Below are positions 40,815 through 49,810 of a stretch of DNA of 64,000 bases, piece after piece. The notes under the pieces were generated by a model, which was not told the DNA's origin, made no database searches, and saw nothing but the letters and a program-made list of their open reading frames with translations. Source of the DNA: Oscillospiraceae bacterium (GTDB taxonomy: Bacteria > Bacillota > Clostridia > Oscillospirales > Oscillospiraceae); NCBI GenBank assembly GCA_902787755.1, contig CADAHL010000006.1, forward strand, positions 16,156 through 80,155. Reading direction: 5' to 3'. Within the stretch, counting starts at the first letter, position 1, and the number at the start of each line of letters is the position of its first letter. A program made the position numbers and the translations under genes.

Positions 40815-42941
40815 ATGAATCGTCTCATCAAACCCGGCAGAGTCACCGCACTGCTGCTGCTGATGTTCCTCATTCTGTCGATCTACATGGTCTTCCTGTA
40901 CAAGCTGCAGATCGTGGAAGGGGAGATCTACTACAACAAGAGCTCCGAGATCACCAACGAAAGGCGCACCGTCACCGCCGAGCGGGGCAGTATCCTGGAC
41001 CGCTACGGCCGGGTGCTGGTGGGCAACAAGGAGTGCTATAACCTGAAGGTGGACAACACCAAGCTCTTTGCCAACGAGGACCCCAACGCCGTCATTCTGG
41101 AGCTGGTGCGCATGGTGCAGAGCTTCGGCGACAACTATACCGACGACCTGCCCATCACCGCCACACCGCCCTTCGAGTATATCGAGGACATGACGGATAT
41201 CCAGCGCACCATGCTCAACGCCTATTTCAAGGACAAGAGCAAGTCCCTGCCGGAGAACCCCACGGCGGTGGAGCTTTTGAGCTATATGCGCACCCGCTAT
41301 GGCATCGACAACCGCTACAGCGCCGAGGAGATGCGCATCATCGCCGGTGTGCGCTACTCCATCAACGTGCGCTACGCCATCAACACCGGCGACTACCTGT
41401 TTGTCGAGGACGCCAGCATGAAGCTGATCTCCTCCATCATGGAGAACAAGCTGCCCGGCATCGAGGTGGAGCGGGCCTTTATCCGCAGCTACGGCACCGA
41501 ATACGCCGCCCACATCCTGGGCTACGTGGGCCTGATGACCCAGGAGGAGTATGAGAAGTACTCCCTGCTGGATTACGCCAACGACGCCGTGGTGGGCAAG
41601 GACGGCATCGAGTACGCCTTCGAGAACTATCTGCACGGGGAGGACGGCGAGGTGATCGAGGAGCGCAGCGCCTCCGGCACCATCCTGTCCACGGTCTACG
41701 AGACCGAGCCCCAGCCCGGCAACCACGTGTATCTGACCATCGACTCGGTGCTCCAGGAGCAGACCGAGCGTATCCTCGGCAACGGCGTGGAGGGCATGGT
41801 CAAGACCCGCAGCCAGGCCAGGGCCGAGGGCCTGGCCCGAGGCGACTACGACCCGGAGACCAAGGACGAGATCACCGGCGCCGCCGCCGTGGTGGTGGAC
41901 GTGCGCACCGGCGAGCCTCTGGCCATCGCCAGCTGGCCCACCTTCGACGTTTCCACCATCATCGAGAACTATTCCACCCTGATGGAGACCCCCAACGCCC
42001 CGCTGTTCAACCGGGCGCTGATGGGCGCCTACGCCCCCGGCTCCACCTTCAAGCCCTGCGTGGCCATGGCGGCGCTGACGGACATCAATATGGACTTCAA
42101 CACCGAGACCCGCATCAAGTGCGAAGGCGTGTTCACCAAGTACGCCGACCAGGGCTACGCCCCTGAGTGCTGGATCTGGAACTCCATGCTGCCCGAGCAC
42201 TACACCCACGGCAACGACAACGTGACCGAGGCCATCCGGGACTCCTGCAACTACTTCTTCTACTCCGTGGGCCACGACCTGGGCGTGGAGACCATGGGCA
42301 AATACGCCCACGCCTTCGGGCTGGGCGTCCCCACTGGCATCGAGTTGGTGGAGACCGTGGGCAATATGTCCAGCGAAGCCACCCACCGCAATTACGTGGA
42401 TGACGAGTGGCACATCGGTGATACCATGCAGGCGGCCATCGGCCAGTCCGACAGTATCTTCTCCCCGCTGCAGCTGGCGGAATACTGCGCCACCGTGGCC
42501 AACTCCGGCACCCGGCACTCCGCCTCCATCCTCAAGGAGATCCGCAGCTACGACTACAGCGAGAAGCTCTACGAGCGCGAGACCGAGGTCCTCAGCACTG
42601 TGGATTCCCCGGAGTACAACTGGGCGGCGGTCCACCAGGGCATGTACCTGGTGCTGAACGACTGGTCCGTCAACGGCAAGAACGCCGAGCACTGGGTGGA
42701 CTGCGCCTGGACCGTGGCCGGCAAGACCGGAACGGCCCAGAAGGGCGAAAAGATCACCAACGACGGTATTTTTATGTGCTATGCGCCCTATGATAACCCG
42801 GAGGTGGCCGTGGCCATCGTGGTGGAGCGGGGCGGCGCCGGCGCCAACACCCAGTTCATGGCCCGGCAGATCATCGACGCGTACATCAATATCCGCAGCT
42901 ACCACGACACCTCCGAGGAGGAAATGACCCTTCTGCGCTGA
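40815..42941 (+). CDS. mrdA: Penicillin-binding protein 2 (class B transpeptidase)
   Basis: 708 residues. N-terminal membrane segment (about 11-30), dimerisation domain with 'ERRTVTAERGSILDRYGRVLVG', then the transpeptidase domain with SxxK motif Ser410-Thr-Phe-Lys413, SxN motif Ser477-Cys-Asn479 and KTG motif Lys637-Thr-Gly639. It cross-links peptidoglycan during side-wall elongation and is the target of mecillinam-like beta-lactams. It closes the maf-mreC-mreD cluster with a 51-base gap and AGAAAGGATCC before the start. Confidence 0.92.
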   Translation: MNRLIKPGRVTALLLLMFLILSIYMVFLYKLQIVEGEIYYNKSSEITNERRTVTAERGSILDRYGRVLVGNKECYNLKVDNTKLFANEDPNAVILELVRMVQSFGDNYTDDLPITATPPFEYIEDMTDIQRTMLNAYFKDKSKSLPENPTAVELLSYMRTRYGIDNRYSAEEMRIIAGVRYSINVRYAINTGDYLFVEDASMKLISSIMENKLPGIEVERAFIRSYGTEYAAHILGYVGLMTQEEYEKYSLLDYANDAVVGKDGIEYAFENYLHGEDGEVIEERSASGTILSTVYETEPQPGNHVYLTIDSVLQEQTERILGNGVEGMVKTRSQARAEGLARGDYDPETKDEITGAAAVVVDVRTGEPLAIASWPTFDVSTIIENYSTLMETPNAPLFNRALMGAYAPGSTFKPCVAMAALTDINMDFNTETRIKCEGVFTKYADQGYAPECWIWNSMLPEHYTHGNDNVTEAIRDSCNYFFYSVGHDLGVETMGKYAHAFGLGVPTGIELVETVGNMSSEATHRNYVDDEWHIGDTMQAAIGQSDSIFSPLQLAEYCATVANSGTRHSASILKEIRSYDYSEKLYERETEVLSTVDSPEYNWAAVHQGMYLVLNDWSVNGKNAEHWVDCAWTVAGKTGTAQKGEKITNDGIFMCYAPYDNPEVAVAIVVERGGAGANTQFMARQIIDAYINIRSYHDTSEEEMTLLR

Positions 42942-42951
42942 AAGAACGGTC

Positions 42952-42980
42952 TTGCACAATGGAAAAAAACGGTTTATAAT
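42952..42980 (+). promoter_or_regulatory. Promoter of mgsA
   Basis: TTGCAC (42952-42957), 17-base spacer, TATAAT (42975-42980), ten bases after the PBP2 stop. Confidence 0.8.
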
Positions 42981-43035
42981 GAACCAGTTGATGCTTGAGT
43001 GAGAAAGAGAAACGCTGCGGGAAACGGAGAAAAGA

Positions 43036-43440
43036 ATGAACATTGCGCTGATGGCACACGACAGAAAGAAAGAACTGATGGTCCAGTTCTGCATCGCCTA
43101 CTGTGGGATCCTGGCAGAGCACAATCTCTGTGCCACCCATGTGACGGGCAAGCTGGTGTCCGAGGCCACGGGGCTGCCCATCACCCTGTATCTGCACGCG
43201 GATCAGGGCGGCGCCCAGCAGATCGGCGCCAGGATCTCCTTCAATGAGATCGACCTGGTGCTGTTCTTCTGCGATCCCAACAACCCCAAGGGCTTTGAGG
43301 ATATCAACAAGGTGGAGCGGCTGTGCGATCAGTATCAGATCCCCTTTGCCACCAACGCCGCCACGGCGGAGGTACTGGTGCAGGGCCTGAGAAGGGGCGA
43401 TCTGGATTGGCGCAACATCGTCAATCCCCAGAAACGCTGA
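43036..43440 (+). CDS. mgsA: Methylglyoxal synthase
   Basis: 134 residues, typical length. 'NIALMAHDRKKELMVQF' (His/Asp/Lys of the phosphate site), 'LCATHVTGKLVSEATGL', 'GGAQQIGARI' and the catalytic 'DLVLFFCDP' are all conserved. It converts dihydroxyacetone phosphate to methylglyoxal and phosphate, a glycolytic bypass used when sugar phosphates build up. It has its own promoter and a terminator behind it. Confidence 0.93.
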   Translation: MNIALMAHDRKKELMVQFCIAYCGILAEHNLCATHVTGKLVSEATGLPITLYLHADQGGAQQIGARISFNEIDLVLFFCDPNNPKGFEDINKVERLCDQYQIPFATNAATAEVLVQGLRRGDLDWRNIVNPQKR

Positions 43441-43484
43441 GACAGTACGTACCGAGGGCGGCCCCGGCCGTCCCAAAAGCTCCG

Positions 43485-43519
43485 GCACGCGGGCGGCTCT
43501 GGGCCGCCCTGCGCATTTT
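43485..43519 (+). terminator. Intrinsic terminator after mgsA
   Basis: GCGGGCGGC / GCCGCCCTGC stem (one bulge) with a TCTGG loop and ATTTTTAT, 45 bases after the mgsA stop and 24 before the hisS start. Confidence 0.75.
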
Positions 43520-43542
43520 TATGAGAATACAGGAGAATCCTT

Positions 43543-44901
43543 ATGGCGAAAGTGAGTCCCCGGACCCTCTCCGGCTTCATGGAGCTGGCCCCCCGGGATC
43601 AGATGAAAATGGAGAAGATGCTCTCCGTTCTGCGGGAGAGCTACTCCCTCTACGGCTTCACCCCCCTGGACACGCCGGTGATCGAATCGGCGGAGGTGCT
43701 GCTGGCCAAGGGCGGCGGCGAGACCGAAAAGCAGATCTACCGCTTTCTGAAGGGCGACAGCGACCTGGCCCTGCGCTTTGACCTGACCGTGCCCCTGGCC
43801 AAGTACGTGGCCGGGCACTATGCCGAACTGAGCTTCCCCTTCCGCCGCTACCAGATCGGCAAGGTCTACCGGGGCGAGCGGGCCCAGCGGGGCCGGTTCC
43901 GGGAATTCTATCAGGCGGATATCGACGTGATCGGCGACGGGAAGCTGGACATCCTCAACGAGGCGGAGATCCCGGCGGTGATCTATCAGGTCTTCACCCG
44001 GCTGGGGCTGAAGAAATTCAAGATCAAGGTCAACAACCGGAAGATCCTCAACGGCTTCTACGCCATGAACGGCATGAGCGCCAAAGCCGGAGAGATCATG
44101 CGCACTGTGGACAAGCTGGACAAGATCGGCGAGCAGAAGGTCAAGCAGCTGCTCATCGACGAGGTGGGCATGTTCCCGGACAAGACCGAGACCGTGCTGG
44201 ACTTCATGGCCATCCAGGGCAGCAACGCCCAGGTGCTGGAGCAGCTGGAGCGCTTCCGGGGCATGGACGAGACCTTCGATCAGGGCCTGGACGAGCTCAT
44301 TGTGGTCACCCGCTATCTCCGGGACTTCGGCGTGCCCGAGGAGAACTTCGCCGTGGATCTGACCATCGCCCGGGGTCTGGATTACTACACCGGCACCGTG
44401 TACGAGACCGAGATGACCGAGCATCCGGAGATCGGCTCCATCTGCTCCGGCGGGCGCTATGACAACCTGGCCGAGTACTACACCGACAAGCAGCTGCCCG
44501 GCGTGGGCATCTCCATCGGCCTGACCAGGCTCTTCTATGTGCTCAATGAGCAGGGCCTGCTGTCCGATGAGATCGTGACCTCTCCCTGCGACGCGCTGGT
44601 GCTGCCCATGACCGAGGAGGTGGGTCCGGCGGTGGCCGCCGCCACAGCCCTGAGAAAGGCCGGGATCCGCACCCAACTCTACGGGGAGAAGCGGAAGTTC
44701 AAGGCCAAGATGGCCTATGCCGACAAGATCGGCGTACCCTTCGCGGTGCTGCTGGGGGAGGACGAGATCGCCCAGAACCTGCTGAGCGTGAAGGAGATGC
44801 GCTCCGGCGAGCAGCGCAAGCTCAGCCCCGAGGACGCCGCCGCCTGGATCCGGGAGACCATCGCCGAGAGAAACAGCGGAAGCATTATCAGTGAAAAGTG
44901 A
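43543..44901 (+). CDS. hisS: Histidyl-tRNA synthetase
   Basis: 452 residues. Class II motif 2 'FRRYQIGKVYRGERAQRGRFREFYQADIDVIG', histidine motifs 'RGLDYYTGTVYE' and 'SICSGGRYDNL', motif 3 'GVGISIGLTRLF', and a C-terminal anticodon domain ('DALVLPMTEEVGPAVAAATALRKAGI'). Charges tRNA-His. The last codons and stop (AGTGAAAAGTGA, Ser-Glu-Lys-stop) coincide with the first heptamers of a family A repeat, so the C-terminal tail was probably rewritten by the insertion. aspS follows, as is common in Firmicutes. Confidence 0.93.
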   Translation: MAKVSPRTLSGFMELAPRDQMKMEKMLSVLRESYSLYGFTPLDTPVIESAEVLLAKGGGETEKQIYRFLKGDSDLALRFDLTVPLAKYVAGHYAELSFPFRRYQIGKVYRGERAQRGRFREFYQADIDVIGDGKLDILNEAEIPAVIYQVFTRLGLKKFKIKVNNRKILNGFYAMNGMSAKAGEIMRTVDKLDKIGEQKVKQLLIDEVGMFPDKTETVLDFMAIQGSNAQVLEQLERFRGMDETFDQGLDELIVVTRYLRDFGVPEENFAVDLTIARGLDYYTGTVYETEMTEHPEIGSICSGGRYDNLAEYYTDKQLPGVGISIGLTRLFYVLNEQGLLSDEIVTSPCDALVLPMTEEVGPAVAAATALRKAGIRTQLYGEKRKFKAKMAYADKIGVPFAVLLGEDEIAQNLLSVKEMRSGEQRKLSPEDAAAWIRETIAERNSGSIISEK

Positions 44902-44999
44902 ATAGAGAAGAGTGAAGAGTGATGGTATCGCCTTCGGCGATGAATTACAATGCGTCAGCGAAGCCGACACCACAATGGTTCACTATTCATTATTCATTC
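44890..44999 (+). repeat. Heptamer-bounded double-hairpin element, full copy (family A)
   Basis: AGTGAAAAGTGAATAGAGAAGAGTGAAGAGTGA, hairpin TATCGCC-TTC-GGCGATGA, second hairpin degenerate (GTCAGCGAAGCCGAC), then GGTTCACTATTCATTATTCATT. Overlaps the hisS stop codon. Confidence 0.8.
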
Positions 45000-45011
45000 C
45001 CATAAGGAGAA

Positions 45012-45120
45012 CCCCTCAGTCCGCTCCGCGGACAGCTCCCCTTAGCGACCAAGGGTCGCCCGCGGGCTGCGTAGTCCCCGGAGGGGGCAGGGGAGCCAAT
45101 CAGGAAGGAGATATTGGTAT
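45012..45120 (+). repeat. Hairpin repeat carrying a ribosome binding site (family B copy 4)
   Basis: CCCCTCAGTCCGCTCCGCGGACAGCTCCCC, GCGACCAAGGGTCGCCCGCGGGC and GGGGGCAGGGGAGCC hairpins, ending AATCAGGAAGGAGATATTGGTAT directly before the aspS ATG. Confidence 0.75.
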
Positions 45121-46899
45121 ATGATGCAGAATCGTACGCATACCTGCGGTCAGCTCTGGCTGGAGCATGTGGGTCAGCAGGTGAAGATCGTGGGCTGGAT
45201 GGAGAACCTCCGTGTGGTCGGCAGCAACCTGGGCTTCGTGGTGGTCCGGGACTTCTACGGCACCACCCAGGTGGTGGCGGAGACCGAGGAGATGGTGGCC
45301 GCCTTCAAGGCCATCAACAAGGAATCCACCATTTCCGTGGAAGGCACCGTCCGGGAGCGGGCCAGCAAGAACCCCAAGCAGCCCACCGGCGACATTGAGA
45401 TCGTCCCCGACAAGGTGGAGGTCCTGGGCCGCTGCCGCTACAACGAGCTGCCCTTCGAGATCAACCGCAGCCGGGACGCGGACGAGGCCACCCGCCTGAA
45501 ATACCGTTTCCTGGACCTGCGCAATCCCGCTGTCAAGAGCAATATCATCCTGCGCTGCCAGGTGGTGGCGGAGATCCGCCGCCTGATGACCGAGCACGGC
45601 TTCCTGGAGATCACCACCCCCATCCTGACCGCCTCCTCCCCCGAGGGCGCCAGAGACTACCTGGTCCCCGCCCGGAAACACCCCGGCAAGTTCTACGCTC
45701 TGCCCCAGGCGCCCCAGCAGTTCAAGCAGCTGCTGATGGCCTCCGGCTTCGACCGCTATTTCCAGATCGCCCCCTGCTTCCGGGATGAGGACGCCAGAGG
45801 CGACCGCACCCCCGGCGAGTTCTATCAGCTGGATATGGAGATGGCCTTCGCCGAGCAGGACGACGTGCTGGGCGTGCTGGAGGACGTGCTGGTCCCCGTG
45901 TTCGAGAAGTACGGCCGCTACGGCGACCGGGTCACCTCCGCCCCCTTCCGGCGCATCCCCTTCCGGGAGGCAATGGAGAAGTACGGCACCGACAAGCCCG
46001 ACCTGCGCATCGATCTGGAGATCCAGGACGCCACGGCGCTCCTGCAGGGCATCGGCTTCGGCCCCTTTGAGGGCAACACCGTCAAGGCCGTGGTGGTGAG
46101 CGGCTTCAACGCCACCCGCAAGCAGATCGACAAGCTCTGCGCCGACGTGGAGGTCCAGACCGCCCAGAAGAGCTATTGGTTCCGCCTGGACGAGAAGGGC
46201 GAGATCGTGGGCGGCATCGCCAAGTTCATTCAGCCCGTGAAGGAGCAGGTCATCGAGGCCCTGGGCCTGACCCCCGGCTGCTTCGTGGGTCTTGCCGCCG
46301 GCAAGCTGGCCGTGGCCCAGAAGACCGCGGGCGTGATGCGCTCCAAGCTGGGCCTGCTGTGCCCGGAGCATATGGACAAGGAGCAGTACCAGCTGTGCTG
46401 GATCGTGGACTTCCCCATGTACGAGATCGGCGAGGAGAGCGGCGAGCTGGAGTTCTGCCACAATCCCTTCTCCATGCCCTCCGGCGGCCTGGAGACCCTG
46501 CTCAAGGCCGAGCGGGGCGAGCTGGATCCCCTGGAGATCATGGCCAATCAGTACGACCTGGTGTGCAACGGCTATGAGAGCGCCTCCGGCGCTGTCCGGA
46601 ACCACGACCCCGAGATCATGATCAAGGCCTTCGAACTGGTCCGTCTGGGCGAGGAGGACGTGAAGAAGAAATTCCCCGCCATGTACAACGCCTTCTGCTA
46701 CGGCGCGCCCCCTCATGCCGGCGCCGCCCCCGGGATCGACCGCATCGTGATGCTGCTCACCGGCGAGGAGTCCATCCGCGAGGTCATCACCTTCCCCATG
46801 AACCAGAAGGCCCAGGACCTGATGATGGGCGCGCCCTCCGAGGTCACCCAGAAGCAGCTGGACGAGCTGCACATTGCCATCACGGCCCAGGAAGAGTAA
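45121..46899 (+). CDS. aspS: Aspartyl-tRNA synthetase
   Basis: 592 residues, the bacterial length. N-terminal OB anticodon domain ('QVKIVGWMENLRVVGSNLGFVVVRDFYGTTQVV'), class II motif 2 'FQIAPCFRDEDARGDRTPGEFYQLDMEM', a GAD insertion domain (about 290-410) and motif 3 'PPHAGAAPGIDRIVMLLTGEESIREVITFP'. Charges tRNA-Asp. The protein starts Met-Met. Discriminating or non-discriminating (tRNA-Asn) behaviour cannot be told by eye. Its ribosome binding site lies in a family B repeat. Confidence 0.93.
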   Translation: MMQNRTHTCGQLWLEHVGQQVKIVGWMENLRVVGSNLGFVVVRDFYGTTQVVAETEEMVAAFKAINKESTISVEGTVRERASKNPKQPTGDIEIVPDKVEVLGRCRYNELPFEINRSRDADEATRLKYRFLDLRNPAVKSNIILRCQVVAEIRRLMTEHGFLEITTPILTASSPEGARDYLVPARKHPGKFYALPQAPQQFKQLLMASGFDRYFQIAPCFRDEDARGDRTPGEFYQLDMEMAFAEQDDVLGVLEDVLVPVFEKYGRYGDRVTSAPFRRIPFREAMEKYGTDKPDLRIDLEIQDATALLQGIGFGPFEGNTVKAVVVSGFNATRKQIDKLCADVEVQTAQKSYWFRLDEKGEIVGGIAKFIQPVKEQVIEALGLTPGCFVGLAAGKLAVAQKTAGVMRSKLGLLCPEHMDKEQYQLCWIVDFPMYEIGEESGELEFCHNPFSMPSGGLETLLKAERGELDPLEIMANQYDLVCNGYESASGAVRNHDPEIMIKAFELVRLGEEDVKKKFPAMYNAFCYGAPPHAGAAPGIDRIVMLLTGEESIREVITFPMNQKAQDLMMGAPSEVTQKQLDELHIAITAQEE

Positions 46900-46910
46900 A
46901 GAACGAAAAA

Positions 46911-47023
46911 CGCACTTGCTTCCCCCTCTGGGGGAAGTGGCCGAAGGCCGATAGGGGAGCCTCCCCCTCCGGCGCTCCGCGCCACCTCCCCCGGAGGGGG
47001 CGGCTATATGGAAGGGTGATCGT
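46911..47023 (+). repeat. Hairpin repeats between aspS and comM (family B-like)
   Basis: CTTCCCCCTCTGGGGGAAG, GGCCGAAGGCC, and CCTCCGGCGCTCCGCGCCACCTCC...GGAGG hairpins in a row, ending GGCTATATGGAAGGGTGATCGT before the comM ATG. The CTTCCCCC...GGCCGAAGGCCGATAGGGG part recurs in inverse orientation at about 55098-55142. Confidence 0.7.
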
Positions 47024-48541
47024 ATGTTTGCCAGAGTCAACAGCCTGGGCGTCAGCGGCATCGGGGGCTACCCGGTGACGGTGGAGGTCAATATCTCCAA
47101 CGGTCTGCCCGCCTTTGACGTGGTGGGTCTGGGGGACACGGCGGTGAAGGAATCCCGGGAGCGGGTCCGGGCCGCCATCAAGAACAACGGCTTTTCCTTC
47201 CCGGTGAGCCGCCTTACCGTGAATCTGGCCCCGGCGGACCGGAAAAAGGCCGGCACCCTCTACGATCTGCCCATGCTTATCGGCATCCTCTCCGCCACGG
47301 GGGATCTGAAGCAGCCCGAGGCCGACTGTGCCTTCCTGGGGGAGCTGTCCCTGGCCGGGGAGCTGCGGCCCATCCTGGGGGCGCTGCCCATGGCCATGGC
47401 CGCCCAGCGGGAGGGGATCCGGCGCCTGTTCGTGCCGGCGGAGAACGCCCCGGAGGCCGCCTTCGCCGACGGGATCCAGGTCTACCCGGTGGAGACCGTG
47501 GGCCAGCTGATCCGCCACCTGAAGGGGGAGGAGCCCATCCAGGCCCAGCCGCCCACCCAGCCGGAGGCGGGCTGGGATCTGGTGCCGGACTTTGCCGACG
47601 TGAAGGGCCAGGAGAACGTGAAGCGGGCCCTGGAGATCGCCGCCGCCGGGGGACACAACATCCTGATCGTGGGTCCGCCGGGCGCGGGCAAGAGCATGAT
47701 GGCCAAGCGCCTGCCCGGGATCCTGCCGGATATGAGCCGGGAGGAGATGATCCAGGTCACCGAGATCCACTCGGTGGCGGGCCTGACCAGCCGGAAAAAG
47801 CCCATCGTGGCCGTCCGGCCCTTCCGGGCGCCCCACCACACCATCTCCGCCGCCGGCCTGGCGGGAGGCGGCACCATCCCCCGGCCCGGGGAGATCAGCC
47901 TGGCCCACAACGCGGTGCTGTTCCTGGACGAGCTGCCCGAGTTCCGGCCGGACGTGCTGGAGGTCCTGCGGCAGCCCATGGAGGACGGGGAGGTGACCGT
48001 GTCCCGGGTGGCCGGGACCGTGACCTATCCCAGCCGCTTCATGCTGGTCTGCGCCATGAACCCCTGCAAATGCGGCTGGTACGGCCATCCCTCCGGCCGC
48101 TGCCACTGCTCCATAAACGACGTGCGCCGCTACCACAGCCGCATCTCCGGACCGCTGCTGGACCGGATCGACCTGATCGTGGAGGTCCCGGCGCTGGACT
48201 ATGAGGAGCTGCGGAGAAGGGATCCCGCGGAGCCCTCGTCCGAAATCAAAAAGCGGGTAAACGCCGCCCGGGAGCGTCAGCGGCGGCGCTACGGCGAGAA
48301 CAGCACCCTCATCAACGCCCGGATCGGCCCGAAAGAGCTGCGGGAATACTGCGCGCTGGAGCCGGAGAGCGAGGCGCTGATGAAGGACGCCTTCACCGCC
48401 ATGGGCCTGACCGCCCGGAGCTACGACCGGATCCTCCGGGTGGCCCGGACCATCGCGGATCTGGCCGGCAGCGAGCGCATCGCCCCGGAGCACATCGCCG
48501 AGGCCATCCAGTTTAGAACCTACGATTTCCGGGAGCAATAA
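47024..48541 (+). CDS. comM: ComM/YifB-type Mg-chelatase-like AAA+ ATPase
   Basis: 505 residues. N-terminal Lon-like/ChlI domain ('GVSGIGGYPVTVEVNISNGLPAFDVVGLGDTAVKESRERVRAAIKNNGF'), AAA+ core with Walker A 'GPPGAGKSMMAKRLPGILP', 'FRAPHHTISAAGLAGGG' and Walker B 'AVLFLDELPEF', the Cys-rich 'NPCKCGWYGHPSGRCHC', and the C-terminal helical domain. In transformable bacteria ComM is a helicase that extends branch migration during uptake of DNA. It is followed by a heptamer array and thiI. Confidence 0.9.
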   Translation: MFARVNSLGVSGIGGYPVTVEVNISNGLPAFDVVGLGDTAVKESRERVRAAIKNNGFSFPVSRLTVNLAPADRKKAGTLYDLPMLIGILSATGDLKQPEADCAFLGELSLAGELRPILGALPMAMAAQREGIRRLFVPAENAPEAAFADGIQVYPVETVGQLIRHLKGEEPIQAQPPTQPEAGWDLVPDFADVKGQENVKRALEIAAAGGHNILIVGPPGAGKSMMAKRLPGILPDMSREEMIQVTEIHSVAGLTSRKKPIVAVRPFRAPHHTISAAGLAGGGTIPRPGEISLAHNAVLFLDELPEFRPDVLEVLRQPMEDGEVTVSRVAGTVTYPSRFMLVCAMNPCKCGWYGHPSGRCHCSINDVRRYHSRISGPLLDRIDLIVEVPALDYEELRRRDPAEPSSEIKKRVNAARERQRRRYGENSTLINARIGPKELREYCALEPESEALMKDAFTAMGLTARSYDRILRVARTIADLAGSERIAPEHIAEAIQFRTYDFREQ

Positions 48542-48544
48542 TTT

Positions 48545-48600
48545 TTTAGCGCGCAGTGCGCAGTGCTTGGTGCGCAGGGCGCAGGGCTCGGGAGAGAAGA
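48545..48600 (+). repeat. GTGCGCA heptamer array
   Basis: GCGCGCA-GTGCGCA-GTGCTTG-GTGCGCA-GGGCGCA units between comM and thiI, starting a few bases after the comM stop. It is a third heptamer type besides GTGAAKA and RTTCGGA. Confidence 0.7.
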
Positions 48601-48625
48601 ATCAATCAGAAAGCGAGAAACGGGA

Positions 48626-49810
48626 ATGAACGATATTATCCTACTCAAGCTGGGCGAGATCGTGCTGAAGGGTCTCAACCGGAAGGGCTTCGAGCAGAAG
48701 CTGATGGGCAACGTGCGCCGGCGGCTGGTGCCCTACGGCAAATTCAAGGTCTACTGCCTCCAGTCCACGGTCTATGTGGAGGCCGCGGAGGAGAACGTGG
48801 ACATGGACGCCGCCTTCGAGGCGGTGCAGAAGGTCTTCGGCGTGGTGAAGGTCAGCCGGGCCGCCCCCTGCGAAAAGGACAAGGACGCCATCGCCCGCAA
48901 GGCCATCGAGTACCTGCACGACGATATGCTCCGGGCCCGGAGCTTCAAGGTGGAGTCCAAGCGCAGCGACAAGAGCTTTCCCATGAGCTCCATCCAGCTG
49001 AGCCAGTACGTGGGCGGGGAGCTGGCCGAGGCCTATCCCCAGTGCAGGGTGGATGTGCACGAGCCGGAGCTGACCGTGTTCATCGAGATCCGGGACCTGG
49101 CCGCCTATATCCACGCCGCCCCGGTGGCCGGCGCCGGCGGCATGCCCGTGGGCTCCAACGGCGTGGCGGTGACCCTGCTCTCCGGCGGCATCGACAGCCC
49201 GGTGTCCACCTACATGATCGCCAAGCGGGGCGTGCGCCTCATCCCGGTCCACTTCTTCTCCTTCCCCTACACTTCCCAGCAGGCCAAGGACAAGGTGGTG
49301 GAGCTGGCCCGGCTTCTGACCCAGTATTGCGGCAGAATGACCCTGGAAGTGGTGCCCTTTACCCACATTCAGGAGGAGATCCGGGACAAGTGCCCGGAGG
49401 AGTTCTTCACCCTGATCATGCGCCGCTTCATGATGCGCATCGCCGAAAAGATCGCCCTGAGTAACGGCGCCAAGGCCATCGTCACCGGGGAGAACCTGGG
49501 CCAGGTGGCCAGCCAGACCATGGAGGCCATGGCCTCCACCCAGGCGGTGATCGACCTGCCCGTCCTCCAGCCCCTGGTGGGCATGGACAAGGAGGAGATC
49601 GTTCAGATGTCCCGGAAGATCGGCACCTTCGACACTTCCATCCTGCCCTATGAGGACTGCTGCACGGTCTTCACCCCCCGGCACCCCCGGACCCGTCCCA
49701 CGGTCGCAGAGGTGGAAGAGGCCGAGAGCGTGCTGGACGTGGAGGCCCTGGTGGAGGAGTCCCTGCAGGGCATCGAGCGGATCCACGTGGACCTTGAGGG
49801 GATGGCATGA
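48626..49810 (+). CDS. thiI: tRNA 4-thiouridine synthase ThiI, without rhodanese domain
   Basis: 394 residues from the ATG at 48626; a longer frame begins in the repeat and is unlikely. NFLD/THUMP domain (about 1-165, 'LLKLGEIVLKGLNRKGFEQKL', 'KRSDKSFPMSSIQLSQYVGGEL'), PP-loop 'LLSGGIDSPVSTYMIAKRGV' (about 185-205), and 'GENLGQVASQTMEAM'. The C-terminal rhodanese domain of the enterobacterial enzyme is absent, as in most Gram-positives, where a NifS-type desulphurase delivers sulphur directly. It makes s4U8 in tRNA and may serve thiazole synthesis. Overlaps cinA by four bases. Confidence 0.92.
   Translation: MNDIILLKLGEIVLKGLNRKGFEQKLMGNVRRRLVPYGKFKVYCLQSTVYVEAAEENVDMDAAFEAVQKVFGVVKVSRAAPCEKDKDAIARKAIEYLHDDMLRARSFKVESKRSDKSFPMSSIQLSQYVGGELAEAYPQCRVDVHEPELTVFIEIRDLAAYIHAAPVAGAGGMPVGSNGVAVTLLSGGIDSPVSTYMIAKRGVRLIPVHFFSFPYTSQQAKDKVVELARLLTQYCGRMTLEVVPFTHIQEEIRDKCPEEFFTLIMRRFMMRIAEKIALSNGAKAIVTGENLGQVASQTMEAMASTQAVIDLPVLQPLVGMDKEEIVQMSRKIGTFDTSILPYEDCCTVFTPRHPRTRPTVAEVEEAESVLDVEALVEESLQGIERIHVDLEGMA

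Noticed and set aside
40260-43094. Minus-strand open frame of over 900 codons opposite mreD, PBP2 and mgsA
   Set aside because: It crosses three well-identified genes and has no domain of its own.
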